Below, piece after piece: positions 48,910 through 60,585 of a DNA stretch of 64,000 nucleotides. The stretch is taken from NCBI RefSeq assembly GCF_008638345.1, contig NZ_VTVA01000010.1:80957-144956 (forward strand), in the 5' to 3' direction. A program made the position numbers and the translations under genes. Under the pieces are notes generated by a model. That model did not search any database. It worked only from the letters and a program-made list of their open reading frames with translations, and was not told the DNA's origin. The DNA comes from Pseudomonas saliphila. GTDB lineage: Bacteria > Pseudomonadota > Gammaproteobacteria > Pseudomonadales > Pseudomonadaceae. The first letter of the stretch is position 1. The number at the start of each line of letters is the position of its first letter.

Positions 48910-48966
48910 ATTTTGGCCTGATAACTGTGTGAATTAGTATGGCAGTGCAGCGTCCAACGGATCGGG

Positions 48967-50403
<1,437 letters not shown>

Positions 50404-50511
50404 GGTATCACCTCAATTCCGCAACAAGTGCCACACGGCACCTTGCTGCCAATTCGTTTCAGGCTTCACAACGCCATGAGACGCTGCACTCTTCGATCGG
50501 CTGTCGGGCCG

Positions 50512-50988
50512 CTAGATAATTCGTTCCAGGGCCTGCTCAGCAACATGTGAGCGGCCCTGGTCCTGACGCAAACGTACCCGCTGAATATCTTCGCGGGAAA
50601 CCAGCTCAGCCAGGGTTATGTCATTCAGAAAATCACGCAGGCGATTGCTAAGGTCGGTCCAGAGGTGATGCGTCAGACATATCTCACCATCCTGGCAGTC
50701 ACCCTTGCCCAGGCAGCGCGTGGCATCCATCGAGTCGTTAACCGCCTCAACGATCTGGGCTACGCTGATCTTGTCTGGACCACCTGCGAGACGGTAACCG
50801 CCCCCCGGACCTCTGACGCTTTCAACCAGCCGGCAGCGTCGCAGTTTAGCGAACAGCTGCTCGAGATAAGAAATGGAAACGCCCTGGCGCATCGAGATAT
50901 CGGCCAGGGTTATCGGTCCCTGATTCGCGTGCAAAGCCAGGTCAAGCATGGCTGTCACTGCATAGCGGCCTTTCGTTGTCAGACGCAT
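50512..50988 (-). CDS. iscR: Fe-S sensing transcriptional regulator IscR
   Basis: This 158-residue Rrf2-family repressor senses cluster supply through a [2Fe-2S] cluster. The ligands Cys92, Cys98, Cys104 and His107 are all in place, at the same spacing as E. coli IscR. The N-terminal winged helix (residues 1-65) has [13 protein letters not shown] as the recognition region. It heads the suf operon, not isc. The ATG at 50988 has AGGAG 6 bases upstream. A type 1 IscR box overlaps its promoter, pointing to self-repression. Confidence 0.93.
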   Translation of the reverse strand: MRLTTKGRYAVTAMLDLALHANQGPITLADISMRQGVSISYLEQLFAKLRRCRLVESVRGPGGGYRLAGGPDKISVAQIVEAVNDSMDATRCLGKGDCQDGEICLTHHLWTDLSNRLRDFLNDITLAELVSREDIQRVRLRQDQGRSHVAEQALERII

Positions 50989-51022
50989 TCTTGCTCCTGG
51001 AAGGAGATTCAACTTAGGCAAA

Positions 51023-51055
51023 ACTATGCAATATCCAAGTGTTTTAGTCAAGTAT
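51023..51055 (-). promoter_or_regulatory. iscR promoter with type 1 IscR box
   Basis: Read on the minus strand, TTGACT (51046-51051) and CATAGT (51023-51028) are spaced by 17 bases. The 25-base stretch 51031-51055 matches the type 1 IscR consensus ATAsyyGACTrwwwyAGTCrrsTAT at 22 positions by my hand count and covers the -35 box. Cluster-loaded IscR would block transcription here. Confidence 0.75.
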
Positions 51056-51232
51056 TATGCCGGCGCGCGATCCAGAGAAGCCGGGTAGTATAAAGCGATC
51101 ACGCAGCACGTGAAACCGAACACATTGGCAGGGATAAGCAACAGTGATCTGGCGCAAAAGCGGTGATACAAAAGCACAGACAGTGCTATCGTTGGACTAT
51201 TATTCAGCCCTAACTCAAGGAGCCAGCATTTC

Positions 51233-52669
51233 ATGAGCCACCATAAACAGTTCTATATCAACGGTCAGTGGGTCGAACCACAGGGCACCGGTACCGCCGA
51301 TGTCATCAATCCGGCCACCGAAGAAGTAGTCGCGACCATCGCCCTGGGCAATCATGAGGATGTCGACCTGGCGGTAGCTGCAGCGCGAAAGGCGTTTGAA
51401 ACCTATTCGCAAACTACCCGCGAAGAGCGCATAGCGCTGCTTGAGCGAGTCATTGCCGTTTTCCAGAAGCGTATGCCGGAAGTCGCTGAAGCCATTTCTC
51501 TGGAAATGGGCGCTCCTGCCAAGCTGTCCAATCAGGCTCAGGCGCCATCCGGTCTGGCGCACTTCGCTACAGCCCTTGAAGTGTTGAAGGAATTCGAATT
51601 CGAGGAAGAAATCGGAACGACCCTGGTGGTCAAGGAACCGATTGGCGTCTGCGGGTTGATTACACCCTGGAATTGGCCGATCAACCAGCTCACCTGCAAG
51701 ATCGCGCCGGCGCTGGCGACCGGTTGCACCATGGTACTCAAGCCGTCCGAAGTGGCGCCACTGTCTGCCCTGCTGCTGGCCGAAATCCTCGATGAAGCAG
51801 GCGTGCCGCCTGGCGTGTTCAACCTGGTCAATGGCGACGGCCCAACCGTGGGCGCTGCAATGTCCGCGCATTGGGGTATCGACATGATGTCCTTCACCGG
51901 GTCAACCGGCGCCGGGCGTCAGGTCATGAAAAGCGGTGCGGACACCATCAAGCGCGTTGCCCTGGAACTCGGCGGCAAGTCCGCGAACATCCTGCTCGAT
52001 GACGTCAATTTCGAGAAAATGGTCGCCCATGGCGTCATGTCCTGCATGAACAACAGCGGACAATCCTGTAACGCACCGACGCGCATGCTGGTGCCCAATA
52101 GTCGCATGGATGAAGTGACCGCAATTGCCCAGGCCGTTGCTGCCAAGGTCAAGCCGGGCGATCCCAAAGCCGAGGACACCGTGATCGGGCCCGTGTCCTC
52201 CAAGAACCAGTGGAACAAGATCCAGGATCTGATTGCCGCAGGCATTGAAGAAGGCGCCAAGCTGATCGTCGGCGGAACGGGTCGTCCTGACGGGCTGGAT
52301 AAAGGTTTTTACGTCAAACCAACGATCTTCAGCCATGTCACCAATGACATGACCATTGCCCGCGAAGAGATCTTCGGTCCGGTACTGACGATCATCGGCT
52401 ATGAAGATGAAGACGAAGCCGTGCGTATCGCCAACGACACCAACTACGGCCTGTCCGGTTATGTGTCGGCAGGCGATCCGGATCGCGCACGTCGCGTCGC
52501 CCGTCGGATCCGTACCGGCATGGTCCACCTCAATGGTGCACCGCTGGATAACAAAGCGCCCTTCGGTGGCTACAAGGAGTCCGGTAACGGTCGCGAATGG
52601 GGTCATTACGGTTTCGAGGACTTCCTCGAGGTGAAGTCGATCTTCGGCTACAACGCAAAAGCGAAGTGA
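51233..52669 (+). CDS. Aldehyde dehydrogenase family protein
   Basis: This 478-residue NAD(P)-dependent enzyme oxidises an aldehyde to the acid. The catalytic Cys279 is in NNSGQSCNAPTRM and Glu245 in ALELGGKSAN, both conserved; the coenzyme fold shows ITPWNWPINQ and GSTGAGRQV. The substrate is not clear; the sequence resembles the broad-range group that includes betaine- and medium-chain aldehyde enzymes. AAGGAG lies 9 bases before the ATG. It is divergent from iscR and ends at a shared terminator. Confidence 0.9.
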   Translation: MSHHKQFYINGQWVEPQGTGTADVINPATEEVVATIALGNHEDVDLAVAAARKAFETYSQTTREERIALLERVIAVFQKRMPEVAEAISLEMGAPAKLSNQAQAPSGLAHFATALEVLKEFEFEEEIGTTLVVKEPIGVCGLITPWNWPINQLTCKIAPALATGCTMVLKPSEVAPLSALLLAEILDEAGVPPGVFNLVNGDGPTVGAAMSAHWGIDMMSFTGSTGAGRQVMKSGADTIKRVALELGGKSANILLDDVNFEKMVAHGVMSCMNNSGQSCNAPTRMLVPNSRMDEVTAIAQAVAAKVKPGDPKAEDTVIGPVSSKNQWNKIQDLIAAGIEEGAKLIVGGTGRPDGLDKGFYVKPTIFSHVTNDMTIAREEIFGPVLTIIGYEDEDEAVRIANDTNYGLSGYVSAGDPDRARRVARRIRTGMVHLNGAPLDNKAPFGGYKESGNGREWGHYGFEDFLEVKSIFGYNAKAK

Positions 52670-52686
52670 TCCGACGATAGAACAGA

Positions 52687-52722
52687 TAAAAGGGCTGGCG
52701 CGTATGCGCCGGCCCTTTTATT
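52687..52722. terminator. Two-way terminator, aldehyde dehydrogenase and pntB
   Basis: AAAAGGGC-(T)GGCGC, loop GTAT, GCGCC-(G)GCCCTTTT with flanking A and T runs ends both converging transcripts. Confidence 0.9.
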
Positions 52723-52747
52723 TACGCTCAACGATCCCAGCTTTACC

Positions 52748-54166
52748 TCAACCCAGTGATTTCACCGCCTCTATCATCTGCACCAATACCTTCTGCGCAT
52801 CGCCGTAGACCATCGAGGTATTGTCCGCGTAGAACAGCTCGTTCTCCACGCCGGAATACCCCTTGCCCTGCCCCCGTTTGACCACGTAAGCCTGCTGGGC
52901 GTAATCCACATTGAGGATGGGCATCCCGTAAATCGGGCTGGACTTTCGCGTGCGCGCGGCCGGGTTCACCACGTCGTTGGCGCCCAGCACAATGGCGACA
53001 TCGGTTTGCGCGAACTCTTCGTTAATTTCCTCCAGATCATAGATGATGTCGTACGGCACGCCCGCCTCGGCCAGCAGTACGTTCATATGACCGGGCATGC
53101 GTCCGGCTACCGGGTGAATGGCAAATCTGACGTCCACGCCCTGCTTCTGCAATAGCTTCACAAACTCGTAGAGCTTGTGCTGTGCCTGGGCGACGGCCAA
53201 GCCGTAGCCCGGCACGATGATTACCTTGCTCGCGTAGTACATTGCGATGGCTGCATCCGATGCATCAGTGGCCTTCATGGTGCCTTCTATGTCACCCGCG
53301 TCGCCGCTATCGTCGCCGCCAAACTGACTGAAAATGACATTGGATACAGGACGGTTCATCGCCTTGGCCATCATCAATGTCAGCAGCGTGCCGGCCGAAC
53401 CGACGACGGTGCCAGCAATAATCATGGCCGGGTTCTGCAACACGAACCCTTCAAAGGCCACGGCCAGACCGGTAAAGGCGTTGTAAAGGGAGATCACCAC
53501 GGGCATATCGGCGCCGCCGATCGGAGTAGTGAGCATGACGCCCAGCACCAGCGCGGCGATGAAGAACACCGAAATCAACAACATCGATACGCCGCCATCC
53601 AGCCCCGCGCCAACGACCGCGGCGCCTAAGCCCAGCGTAACGAAAAACAGCACTGCATTGATGATCTGCTGCGCTGGCAAACGGATAGTGCTCTGCATAC
53701 GCCCGTCGAGCTTGGCCCATGCTACGAGTGAACCAGACAAAGCCACTGCACCGATGAGACCACCGATGACTGCCAACATCGAGACTACGACGCCATGGGC
53801 CTGCGCATTGCCGGAGTAGAGCTCCAATGCCGCAATGGCCGCAGCGGCACCGCCGCCCATACCGTTATAGAGCGCAACCATTTGCGGCATATCAGTCATC
53901 GCGACCTTCTTGCCGCTGTACCACGCCCAGCCAAGGCCCAGACCTAAGGCAATCACTACTAGAAGCAGATTGGTAGACAGGTGCGGCTGCGCACGCTCGC
54001 TCACATCCAGTCCGTACAGGAACGCAGCCAGCACAGCCAGAACCATGCCAACGCCCGCGATCAGTATTCCCGAGCGCGCGGTTACCGGGCTGGCCATTCG
54101 CTTGAGGCCATAGATGAACAGCAGCGCCGTGATAAAATAAACGGCTTCAATAATCATCCCACTCAT
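52748..54166 (-). CDS. pntB: NAD(P) transhydrogenase subunit beta
   Basis: This 472-residue subunit of the proton-driven transhydrogenase has about nine membrane helices in its first 290 residues and a C-terminal NADP-binding domain (residues about 300-470, with VIIVPGYGLAVAQAQHKLYE and VAIVLGANDVVNPAAR). It is the last gene of a three-gene operon. The complex transfers hydride between NADH and NADP+ using the proton gradient. Confidence 0.96.
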   Translation of the reverse strand: MSGMIIEAVYFITALLFIYGLKRMASPVTARSGILIAGVGMVLAVLAAFLYGLDVSERAQPHLSTNLLLVVIALGLGLGWAWYSGKKVAMTDMPQMVALYNGMGGGAAAAIAALELYSGNAQAHGVVVSMLAVIGGLIGAVALSGSLVAWAKLDGRMQSTIRLPAQQIINAVLFFVTLGLGAAVVGAGLDGGVSMLLISVFFIAALVLGVMLTTPIGGADMPVVISLYNAFTGLAVAFEGFVLQNPAMIIAGTVVGSAGTLLTLMMAKAMNRPVSNVIFSQFGGDDSGDAGDIEGTMKATDASDAAIAMYYASKVIIVPGYGLAVAQAQHKLYEFVKLLQKQGVDVRFAIHPVAGRMPGHMNVLLAEAGVPYDIIYDLEEINEEFAQTDVAIVLGANDVVNPAARTRKSSPIYGMPILNVDYAQQAYVVKRGQGKGYSGVENELFYADNTSMVYGDAQKVLVQMIEAVKSLG

Positions 54167-54168
54167 TG

Positions 54169-54498
54169 TTATTGTTCCTTACCTGAGGCGTCTTTCTGGC
54201 GCTTGTCGCTGGGCTTGAACATCTCGAGCATGCGCTCCGTTACGACATACCCACCTGCTGCGTTGCCCGCCCCCAGTAGGACCCCAAAAAAGCCAATAGC
54301 CTGCTCCAGCGGTGTGGCTGCGTTCAACAGTGCCCACATTGCGCCCACGACCACGATGCCGTGGATAAAGTTGGAGCCGGACATCAGCGGTGTATGCAGG
54401 ATCGAAGGCACGCGTCCGATGATCTCGTACCCGGTAAAGGCGGCCAGCATGAAGATATACAGGGCGACAAAGCCGGTGATGGTGGTGGTTGCGTCCAT
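54169..54498 (-). CDS. pntAB: NAD(P) transhydrogenase subunit alpha, part 2
   Basis: This 109-residue membrane protein has three or four helices (FVALYIFMLAAFTGYEIIG, HGIVVVGAMWALLNA, AIGFFGVLLGAGNAAGGYVV) and matches the membrane part of PntA. The split alpha subunit (pntAA and pntAB) is the Pseudomonas arrangement. It lies 2 bases from each neighbour. Confidence 0.94.
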   Translation of the reverse strand: MDATTTITGFVALYIFMLAAFTGYEIIGRVPSILHTPLMSGSNFIHGIVVVGAMWALLNAATPLEQAIGFFGVLLGAGNAAGGYVVTERMLEMFKPSDKRQKDASGKEQ

Positions 54499-54500
54499 GA

Positions 54501-55628
54501 TTAAACCTCTGGCGTTTCAACGGCCTTGCGTGCGGCCTCGTTGCGTATTTCCCCGGCGTGGGTCAGTACTGCCCCGGCCAGAATCTCGTCTTCCCAATCA
54601 ATAATCAGCTCACCATCCTTGACCATCAGACCAACCAGGTTTAGCAGGTTGCGCGCGTACAGCTCAGAAGCATGCTCGGCCAGACGGCTGGGAACGTTCA
54701 TGGGTGCGACAATGGTGACTGGGCCTACTTCCACGGTTTCGCCAGGCACTGTCAGCGGGGTGTTGCCGCCACCTTCTGCAGCCAGGTCGATAATCACCGA
54801 GCCGGGCTTCATGCCCATGATCTGGGCTTCGCTGATGATTTTCGGACTGGGTCGACCGGGGATAGCGGCCGTGGTAATCACTGCGTCGGCCTGTTGAATG
54901 TGGCGGGTAATGACCTGTTCGACCTGGGCTTTTTCGTCATCGGTCAGTTCACGAGCGTAACCACCCTGCCCGCTGGCGGACACGCCGGTATCGACAAACT
55001 TGCCACCGACCGATTCGACCTGTTCCTTCACTTCCGAGCGCACGTCATAACCCTCGATCATGGCACCCAGTCGCTTGGCCGTAGCCAGCGCCTGCAAACC
55101 CGCCACGCCAGCACCCATCACCAGCACCTTGGCCGGCCGCAAGGATCCGACTGCCGTGGTCATCATCGGCAGGATTCGATTCAGGTTGGTGGCTGCCAGC
55201 AATCCGGCGGCATAGCCCGACAGAGCGGCCTGGGACGACAGTGCATCCATCGCCTGGGCTCGTGTGATGCGCGGCACCAGCTCCATGGCGAAACAGGTGA
55301 TGTGTCGGTCCCGCAGCGCTCTGACAATTTCAGGTTCGCGGTGAGCGTAGATGAAACAGCACAGCACCGTGCCCGGTGCCATCTGCTCGATATCCGCAAG
55401 TTCGGAAGGCTGAACACGGAAAACCAGGTTGGCGGTGCTGGCTGCGCTGACTATCTGGACACCCTCTGCGGCGTACAGCGCGTCAGGAATGCGGGCAGCC
55501 AGGCCTGCACCGGATTGCAAAAAACATTCAACGCCCAATTTCGCTAACTTGTTGGCTACCGAGGGCACCAGGGCAACACGCTTTTCGTTCGCGCGCCTTT
55601 CGCCTGGAACAAACAGACTGACCGGCAT
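54501..55628 (-). CDS. pntAA: NAD(P) transhydrogenase subunit alpha, part 1
   Basis: This 375-residue soluble subunit binds NAD(H). It shares the alanine dehydrogenase/PntA fold: VPGERRANEKRVALVPS at the N-terminus and a Rossmann loop GAGVAGLQALATAKRLGA with EGYDVRSEVKEQVES. It heads the pntAA-pntAB-pntB operon. I searched the 135 bases upstream for TGTAGT/ACTACA half-sites and found none. Confidence 0.96.
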   Translation of the reverse strand: MPVSLFVPGERRANEKRVALVPSVANKLAKLGVECFLQSGAGLAARIPDALYAAEGVQIVSAASTANLVFRVQPSELADIEQMAPGTVLCCFIYAHREPEIVRALRDRHITCFAMELVPRITRAQAMDALSSQAALSGYAAGLLAATNLNRILPMMTTAVGSLRPAKVLVMGAGVAGLQALATAKRLGAMIEGYDVRSEVKEQVESVGGKFVDTGVSASGQGGYARELTDDEKAQVEQVITRHIQQADAVITTAAIPGRPSPKIISEAQIMGMKPGSVIIDLAAEGGGNTPLTVPGETVEVGPVTIVAPMNVPSRLAEHASELYARNLLNLVGLMVKDGELIIDWEDEILAGAVLTHAGEIRNEAARKAVETPEV

Positions 55629-55763
55629 GAGGTTTCCTTCTGGATTGTTGATTTTATTGATATTGAAAGCCGGCGAAGAGGATACCCCAGCCTATCCCTG
55701 TTTTTATAACGGATTTGACGTGCAGAAACACACGGCGCCCCTGCATTTATGACCACAACAAAA

Positions 55764-56672
55764 TCAGCCGTTAAGCAGAACAAGCCAGACAGGCAGCGTC
55801 ACGGCGGCTAGAACGGTTGAGAGAAAGATTACCGAGCTAATAATTCGGCTATCGGCTTCGCCCATGACAAAGGCTAGTACATTGACACCAGTCGGACAGG
55901 CTGCCATCACCACTAGCACAGTTCTGGCGTCTGCACCCAGCCCCGGCATCAATAATCCAGCGGCAAGTACCAGTGCAGGGAATACCAACAGCTTTACCAG
56001 CGTTAGCCCTAGCGTTTCCCAACTGATGTGCAGCCGATAATGCGACAGGCTCAAACCGAGCACCAGCAATGCGCACGGCAGCGCGGCCGCCGCTAGCCAC
56101 TCCACCATGCGCCACAGCGGAGCGGGCACCGTCAGCCCCGTCAGATTGAGCGCCGCCCCGAGCAAAAGACCGATGATCAGCGGATTGGCCAGGCTTTTCA
56201 GCAGCGCACGCTTATCGATACGGCCGCCCCCCGCTCCGCTCCAGAAGGCGTTATAGAGACTCTGCAAGGTGAAAAGTACAAGGCTGTGAAAGATCAGAAT
56301 GGCGAACAGATAGACCAGCTTGTCCGGCCCGAGCAGAATGCTGATTAGCGGGACGCCAACCAGTACATTGTTCGAGTAACTGGCCGCCAGCCCCATCGAG
56401 CTGGGCTGGCCCAATCTGCGGTGCATCAGCCAGTTCACGCCGGAAAACACCAGCAAAGCCGGCACGAAATACACCAGCAGAAGCAGCGGCGACAACCCTT
56501 CGTTCAGGTCGGCGCGAGCCAGGCCGGAGAACAACAGCACCGGCATGAACAGCCGGAAGGTAATCGCCGCCAGCGCGCCGCCGGCCTCGCTGGGTAACCA
56601 GTGGCGTTTACCAAGCAGATAGCCCAGCAGGATTAACCCGAAGATAGGTACGAGGGCATTCACAACGACCAA
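55764..56672 (-). CDS. AEC-family permease (auxin efflux carrier type)
   Basis: This 302-residue membrane protein has about ten hydrophobic helices and the AEC family pattern, with VPIFGLILLGYLLGKRHWLP at the start and CPTGVNVLAFVMGEAD near the C-terminus. Such proteins export or import small carboxylates or amino-acid-like compounds; the substrate is unknown. The start is set at TTG 56672 because AGGAG lies 7 bases upstream and the family begins with the first membrane helix; the open frame continues to 56717. Confidence 0.85.
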   Translation of the reverse strand: MVVVNALVPIFGLILLGYLLGKRHWLPSEAGGALAAITFRLFMPVLLFSGLARADLNEGLSPLLLLVYFVPALLVFSGVNWLMHRRLGQPSSMGLAASYSNNVLVGVPLISILLGPDKLVYLFAILIFHSLVLFTLQSLYNAFWSGAGGGRIDKRALLKSLANPLIIGLLLGAALNLTGLTVPAPLWRMVEWLAAAALPCALLVLGLSLSHYRLHISWETLGLTLVKLLVFPALVLAAGLLMPGLGADARTVLVVMAACPTGVNVLAFVMGEADSRIISSVIFLSTVLAAVTLPVWLVLLNG

Positions 56673-56745
56673 GCTGACACTCCTGCGCGCTGGGGCAGCG
56701 CGCAATCTGCGCCGCAAAGCGCTGAGTTTACCAGCGCTCGTAGCG

Positions 56746-57582
56746 TCAGCGAATCAGTGCGGACGCAAAGGTTGGCGCGTACTGATCAAGCAGGTTTCTG
56801 TTGTCATGCTGCCAGGGGTGAAAGTCAGCTCGATAATAGTCGCGGTATACGCCCAGAAGCTTGCGGAAAAAGCCGTTGCGTCCCCATAGCCAGCGCATGC
56901 CACGCCACATCATGCTCAGGTCAGTCAGTTTTCCATCAGTGCGCAGCATGTGCCACATCCCACGGGTCACGTCCTTGAGGAAAAAGAACGTCGCCTGGCG
57001 CATTGCCCGCCGCAGGATTTTGCGATCGCCACACACCTGCATGTATACATCGAACGCAACGGCCTTGTGTTCGGTCTCCTCGAGCGCATGCCAGCGCCAC
57101 AGGGTCTGCATGGGATCAATTGCACCCTCCAGCCAGTCCGGTTCGCGCAGAAGCAAATCCGCCATGATCGCCGTGAAGTGTTCCATCGCCACCGTCCCGG
57201 CCAACTGGCGCTCGGGCGAGAAGTTTTTCTGAACGAAACGAATACGCTTCTTTACCGTGTTTTCGAGCGCATCGATGTCATAGCCGAGATCACGCAGGCG
57301 CTGGTTGTAAACGATGTGCTCGCGGCTGTGGTGCCCCTCCTGGCCAATGAATCCGCGGATCTGCTGCTGCAAATCCGTATCACTGATTCGATCGCGGAAC
57401 AGCTTCACTGAGTCGATAAAGTACCGTTCGCCGTCAGGGAACAACACAGACATGGCGTTAAAAAAATGGGTTTTGAACGGGTCGTTGCTGTGCCAGTGGC
57501 GTGGCAACGGATCAGGCAGAGCCATATCCAGCCGCCTCGGGCGGATCTGCAGCTGTTGCGGTGTTTTTGTTGTAGTACTCAT
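56746..57582 (-). CDS. PF10118-type predicted metal-dependent hydrolase
   Basis: This 278-residue protein has His and Glu clusters (FIGQEGHHSREHI, AMEHFTAIMAD, WHALEETEHKAVAFDVY) that match the metal-site pattern of the family annotated as predicted metal-dependent hydrolase. These repeats of E-x2-H are ferritin-like diiron motifs, so an oxygenase or demethylase-type reaction is also possible. No membrane or signal segment is clear. Two ATGs lie at 57588 and 57582; the second has better spacing to GAGGG. Confidence 0.82.
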   Translation of the reverse strand: MSTTTKTPQQLQIRPRRLDMALPDPLPRHWHSNDPFKTHFFNAMSVLFPDGERYFIDSVKLFRDRISDTDLQQQIRGFIGQEGHHSREHIVYNQRLRDLGYDIDALENTVKKRIRFVQKNFSPERQLAGTVAMEHFTAIMADLLLREPDWLEGAIDPMQTLWRWHALEETEHKAVAFDVYMQVCGDRKILRRAMRQATFFFLKDVTRGMWHMLRTDGKLTDLSMMWRGMRWLWGRNGFFRKLLGVYRDYYRADFHPWQHDNRNLLDQYAPTFASALIR

Positions 57583-57730
57583 GCGCATCCCTCTCCTGTA
57601 TGGCCTCTGCGGGCCTGAGCAACATACTACCCCCTTCTGACTATTGGATAGAAATGTCCAGAGCCGTACTGGCATGTTGAAGCGCAGCAACTAGAGTGAG
57701 GAGTGATTTTCTTTCCCTACCGGACACGCC

Positions 57731-59143
57731 ATGACAGCCATCATCGACTTTCTCAACACTATCTTCTGGGGTTATGTACTCATTTACGGCCTGCTGGCGG
57801 TGGGTGTGTTCTTCACCATTCGACTGGGGTTCCTGCAGTTCCTGCACTTTGGCGAAATGATCAAGGCCATCAAGGGCTCCAGAGAGAGCGACGCCTCCGG
57901 TATCTCGCCCTTTCAGGCGCTCTGTACCAGCCTTGCTTCGCGAGTGGGCACCGGCAATCTCGCAGGGGTGGCGGTGGCACTCTACCTGGGCGGCGCCGGC
58001 GCGATCTTCTGGATGTGGATGGTTGCCCTGGTGGGCATGGCTACCGGTTACGCCGAAAGTACCCTGGCGCAGCTCTACAAGGTACGAGATGACCATGGGC
58101 AATACCGCGGCGGCCCGGCTTTTTATATAGCCAAAGGACTGAAGGCGCCGTGGGCGGGGGCGGTTTTTTCGATCGCGCTGATCATTTCCTTCGGTCTGGT
58201 GTTCAACGCAGTGCAGGCCAACTCCATAGCTGATGCCATGGAGGGCGCCTTCGGCATTCCCAAGCTCTGGTCTGGCCTGGCCCTCGCTGTACTGGCCGGC
58301 GTGGTCATTTTCGGCGGCCTGCGCGCGATTGCCCGTTTTGCCGAACTGGTGGTGCCGTTCATGGCGGGCGCTTATGTATTGATGGCCCTGGTCGTGCTGA
58401 TCATGAATTTTTCCGAAGTGCCCGGTGTCATCATGACCATCATACGCAGCGCGTTCGGCCTTGAAGAAGCCGCTGGCGGCGTCGCCGGCTCGGTGACGGC
58501 GGCGATGCTCAATGGTATCAAGCGCGGTTTGTTTTCCAACGAGGCAGGCATGGGCTCAGCACCAAACGTGGCCGCCACGGCCACGCCTGCTCCGCATCAT
58601 CCCTCGTCACAGGGTCTGGTACAGGCTATGGGTGTGTTCATCGATACCATCGTGATCTGTACCGCTACGGCCATCATGATTCTGCTGTCCGGGGTAATGG
58701 AGCCAGGTTCGGGCGTTACCGGCACGCAGCTGACACAGCAGGCGCTGGAAGCGCATATCGGCGTGGCTGGCACCTATTTCATCGCCATCGCCATCCTGTT
58801 CTTCGCCTTTACCTCGATTGTCGCCAACTATTCCTATGCGGAAAACGCGATGATTTATCTCGGGGTTGGCAATACGCTGGGCATGACGGTATTGCGTCTG
58901 GCAACACTGAGCATGGTGGTATGGGGCGCGTATGAAGCCGTTGCCACCGTATTTAACGCGGCGGACGCGTCGATGGGGCTGATGGCGACCATCAATCTGA
59001 TTGCTATTGTGCTGCTATCGGGAACGGTGGCCAAACTGACCAAGGACTATCTGGCGCAGCGCAAGGCAGGTGTGGTGCCAACGTTTAGGGCCGCCGATTA
59101 CCCGGAACTGAAGAAGAAGATAAACAACAATATCTGGCGTTGA
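57731..59143 (+). CDS. Alanine/glycine:cation symporter (AGCS)
   Basis: This 470-residue inner-membrane protein has about eleven helices and the AGCS signatures: SLASRVGTGNLAGVAVALYLGG for sodium and substrate binding, and NGIKRGLFSNEAGMGSAPN. Family members take up alanine or glycine with sodium or protons. The ATG at 57731 is the family start, though the upstream sequence offers only a weak ribosome site. Confidence 0.93.
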   Translation: MTAIIDFLNTIFWGYVLIYGLLAVGVFFTIRLGFLQFLHFGEMIKAIKGSRESDASGISPFQALCTSLASRVGTGNLAGVAVALYLGGAGAIFWMWMVALVGMATGYAESTLAQLYKVRDDHGQYRGGPAFYIAKGLKAPWAGAVFSIALIISFGLVFNAVQANSIADAMEGAFGIPKLWSGLALAVLAGVVIFGGLRAIARFAELVVPFMAGAYVLMALVVLIMNFSEVPGVIMTIIRSAFGLEEAAGGVAGSVTAAMLNGIKRGLFSNEAGMGSAPNVAATATPAPHHPSSQGLVQAMGVFIDTIVICTATAIMILLSGVMEPGSGVTGTQLTQQALEAHIGVAGTYFIAIAILFFAFTSIVANYSYAENAMIYLGVGNTLGMTVLRLATLSMVVWGAYEAVATVFNAADASMGLMATINLIAIVLLSGTVAKLTKDYLAQRKAGVVPTFRAADYPELKKKINNNIWR

Positions 59144-59152
59144 GTTCACTGC

Positions 59153-59183
59153 GGCAGGCGCCGGAATTCCTCCAGCGCCTGCC
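59153..59183. terminator. Hairpin between AGCS gene and cysS
   Basis: A 9-bp perfect stem (GGCAGGCGC/GCGCCTGCC) with a 13-base loop lies between the converging genes. No T-run is seen, so terminator strength is uncertain. Confidence 0.5.
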
Positions 59184-59196
59184 CTGATGAACGATG

Positions 59197-60582
59197 TTAG
59201 CCGCGCAACCGCCAGGTGGTCCCGCCCTTCCCGTCCTCCAGCACAACGCCCATCTCGGTCAGTTGATCGCGAATACGATCGGACTCTGCCCAGTTCTTGT
59301 CTGCGCGCGCCTGTAAGCGTGCATCGATCAATGCCTGGACGGCTTCGGCATCGATCTGATTGGACGCGCCGGCTTGCAGAAACTCATCGGCATCCAGTTG
59401 CAGGACACCCAGCGTCGAGGCCAGCTCGCGCACTTTGGCACCCAGCGCGGCGGCGGCCTGCAGGTCGGTATCCTTCAGGCGATTCACCTCGCGCACCATG
59501 TCAAACAACACGGCGCAGGCTTCGGGTGCATTGAAGTCATCATCCATGGACGCCGCAAAACGTTCGGCATATTCCGCCGCTTCGGCCGGCGCTGCATCAG
59601 GCAGTCCCTTGAGCGCACGGTAGAATCGCTCCAGCGCGCCTTTGGCTTCCTTGAGATTATCCTCCGAATAGTTGATCGCGCTGCGGTAATGACTGGAGAC
59701 CAGCAGATAGCGCACCACCTCCGGATGATACTTTTCCAGCACTTCGCGGATGGTGAAGAAGTTGCCCAGGGATTTGGACATCTTTTCACCGTCAACGCGT
59801 ACCGCCCCGGCATGCATCCAGGTTGCCGCGTAGGGTTTGCCGGTGGCTGCCTCGCTTTGCGCAATCTCGTTCTCGTGATGGGGAAACACCAGGTCCGGTC
59901 CGCCGCCATGAATATCGAAGCTTTCGCCAAGGCAGCAGGTGGACATCACCGAGCATTCGATATGCCAGCCTGGCCGACCATCGCCCCAGGGGGACGCCCA
60001 ACTCGGCTCGCCGGGCTTGACCGCCTTCCACAACACGAAATCCAGCGGATCGTCCTTGGCCTCATCTACCTCAATGCGTGCACCGATCTTCAGGTCCTCG
60101 AGACGCCGACGCGATAACTTGCCGTAGCCTTCGAATTTGCCCACCCGGTAATACACGTCGCCGTTACCCGGTGCGTAGGCGTAACCCTTGTCGATCAAGG
60201 TCTGGATCATCTCGTGCATACCAGCAATGTGATCGCTGGCGCGCGGCTCCTGATCCGGCCGCAGCACATTAAGACGGGTTTCATCCTCGTGCATGGCCGC
60301 GATCATGCGGCCGGTCAGCGCCTGAAAGGTTTCACCGTTCTCGTTGGCACGACGAATGATCTTGTCGTCGATATCGGTGATATTGCGCACGTAGGTCAGG
60401 TCATACCCGCGGTAACGCAACCAGCGGGAAATCACATCGAAGGCGACCATCACCCGGGCATGGCCGATATGACAGTAGTCATAGACCGTCATCCCACAGA
60501 CATACATTCTTACCTGATTAACTTCGAGCGGCTTGAAGGTTTCCTTGGTCTTGCTCAGGGTGTTGTAGATAGTCAGCGCCAT
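59197..60582 (-). CDS. cysS: Cysteine-tRNA ligase
   Basis: This 461-residue class I synthetase charges tRNA-Cys. The HIGH motif (CHIGHARV, near residue 37), the zinc-binding Cys in [11 protein letters not shown], and [11 protein letters not shown] (KMSKS) are all intact. The gene follows glnS by 3 bases on the same strand, so the two are cotranscribed. Confidence 0.98.
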   Translation of the reverse strand: MALTIYNTLSKTKETFKPLEVNQVRMYVCGMTVYDYCHIGHARVMVAFDVISRWLRYRGYDLTYVRNITDIDDKIIRRANENGETFQALTGRMIAAMHEDETRLNVLRPDQEPRASDHIAGMHEMIQTLIDKGYAYAPGNGDVYYRVGKFEGYGKLSRRRLEDLKIGARIEVDEAKDDPLDFVLWKAVKPGEPSWASPWGDGRPGWHIECSVMSTCCLGESFDIHGGGPDLVFPHHENEIAQSEAATGKPYAATWMHAGAVRVDGEKMSKSLGNFFTIREVLEKYHPEVVRYLLVSSHYRSAINYSEDNLKEAKGALERFYRALKGLPDAAPAEAAEYAERFAASMDDDFNAPEACAVLFDMVREVNRLKDTDLQAAAALGAKVRELASTLGVLQLDADEFLQAGASNQIDAEAVQALIDARLQARADKNWAESDRIRDQLTEMGVVLEDGKGGTTWRLRG

Positions 60583-60585
60583 GCC

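Noticed and set aside
55629..55763. RccR-like half-sites upstream of pntAA
   Set aside because: No TGTAGT or ACTACA is present in this gap.
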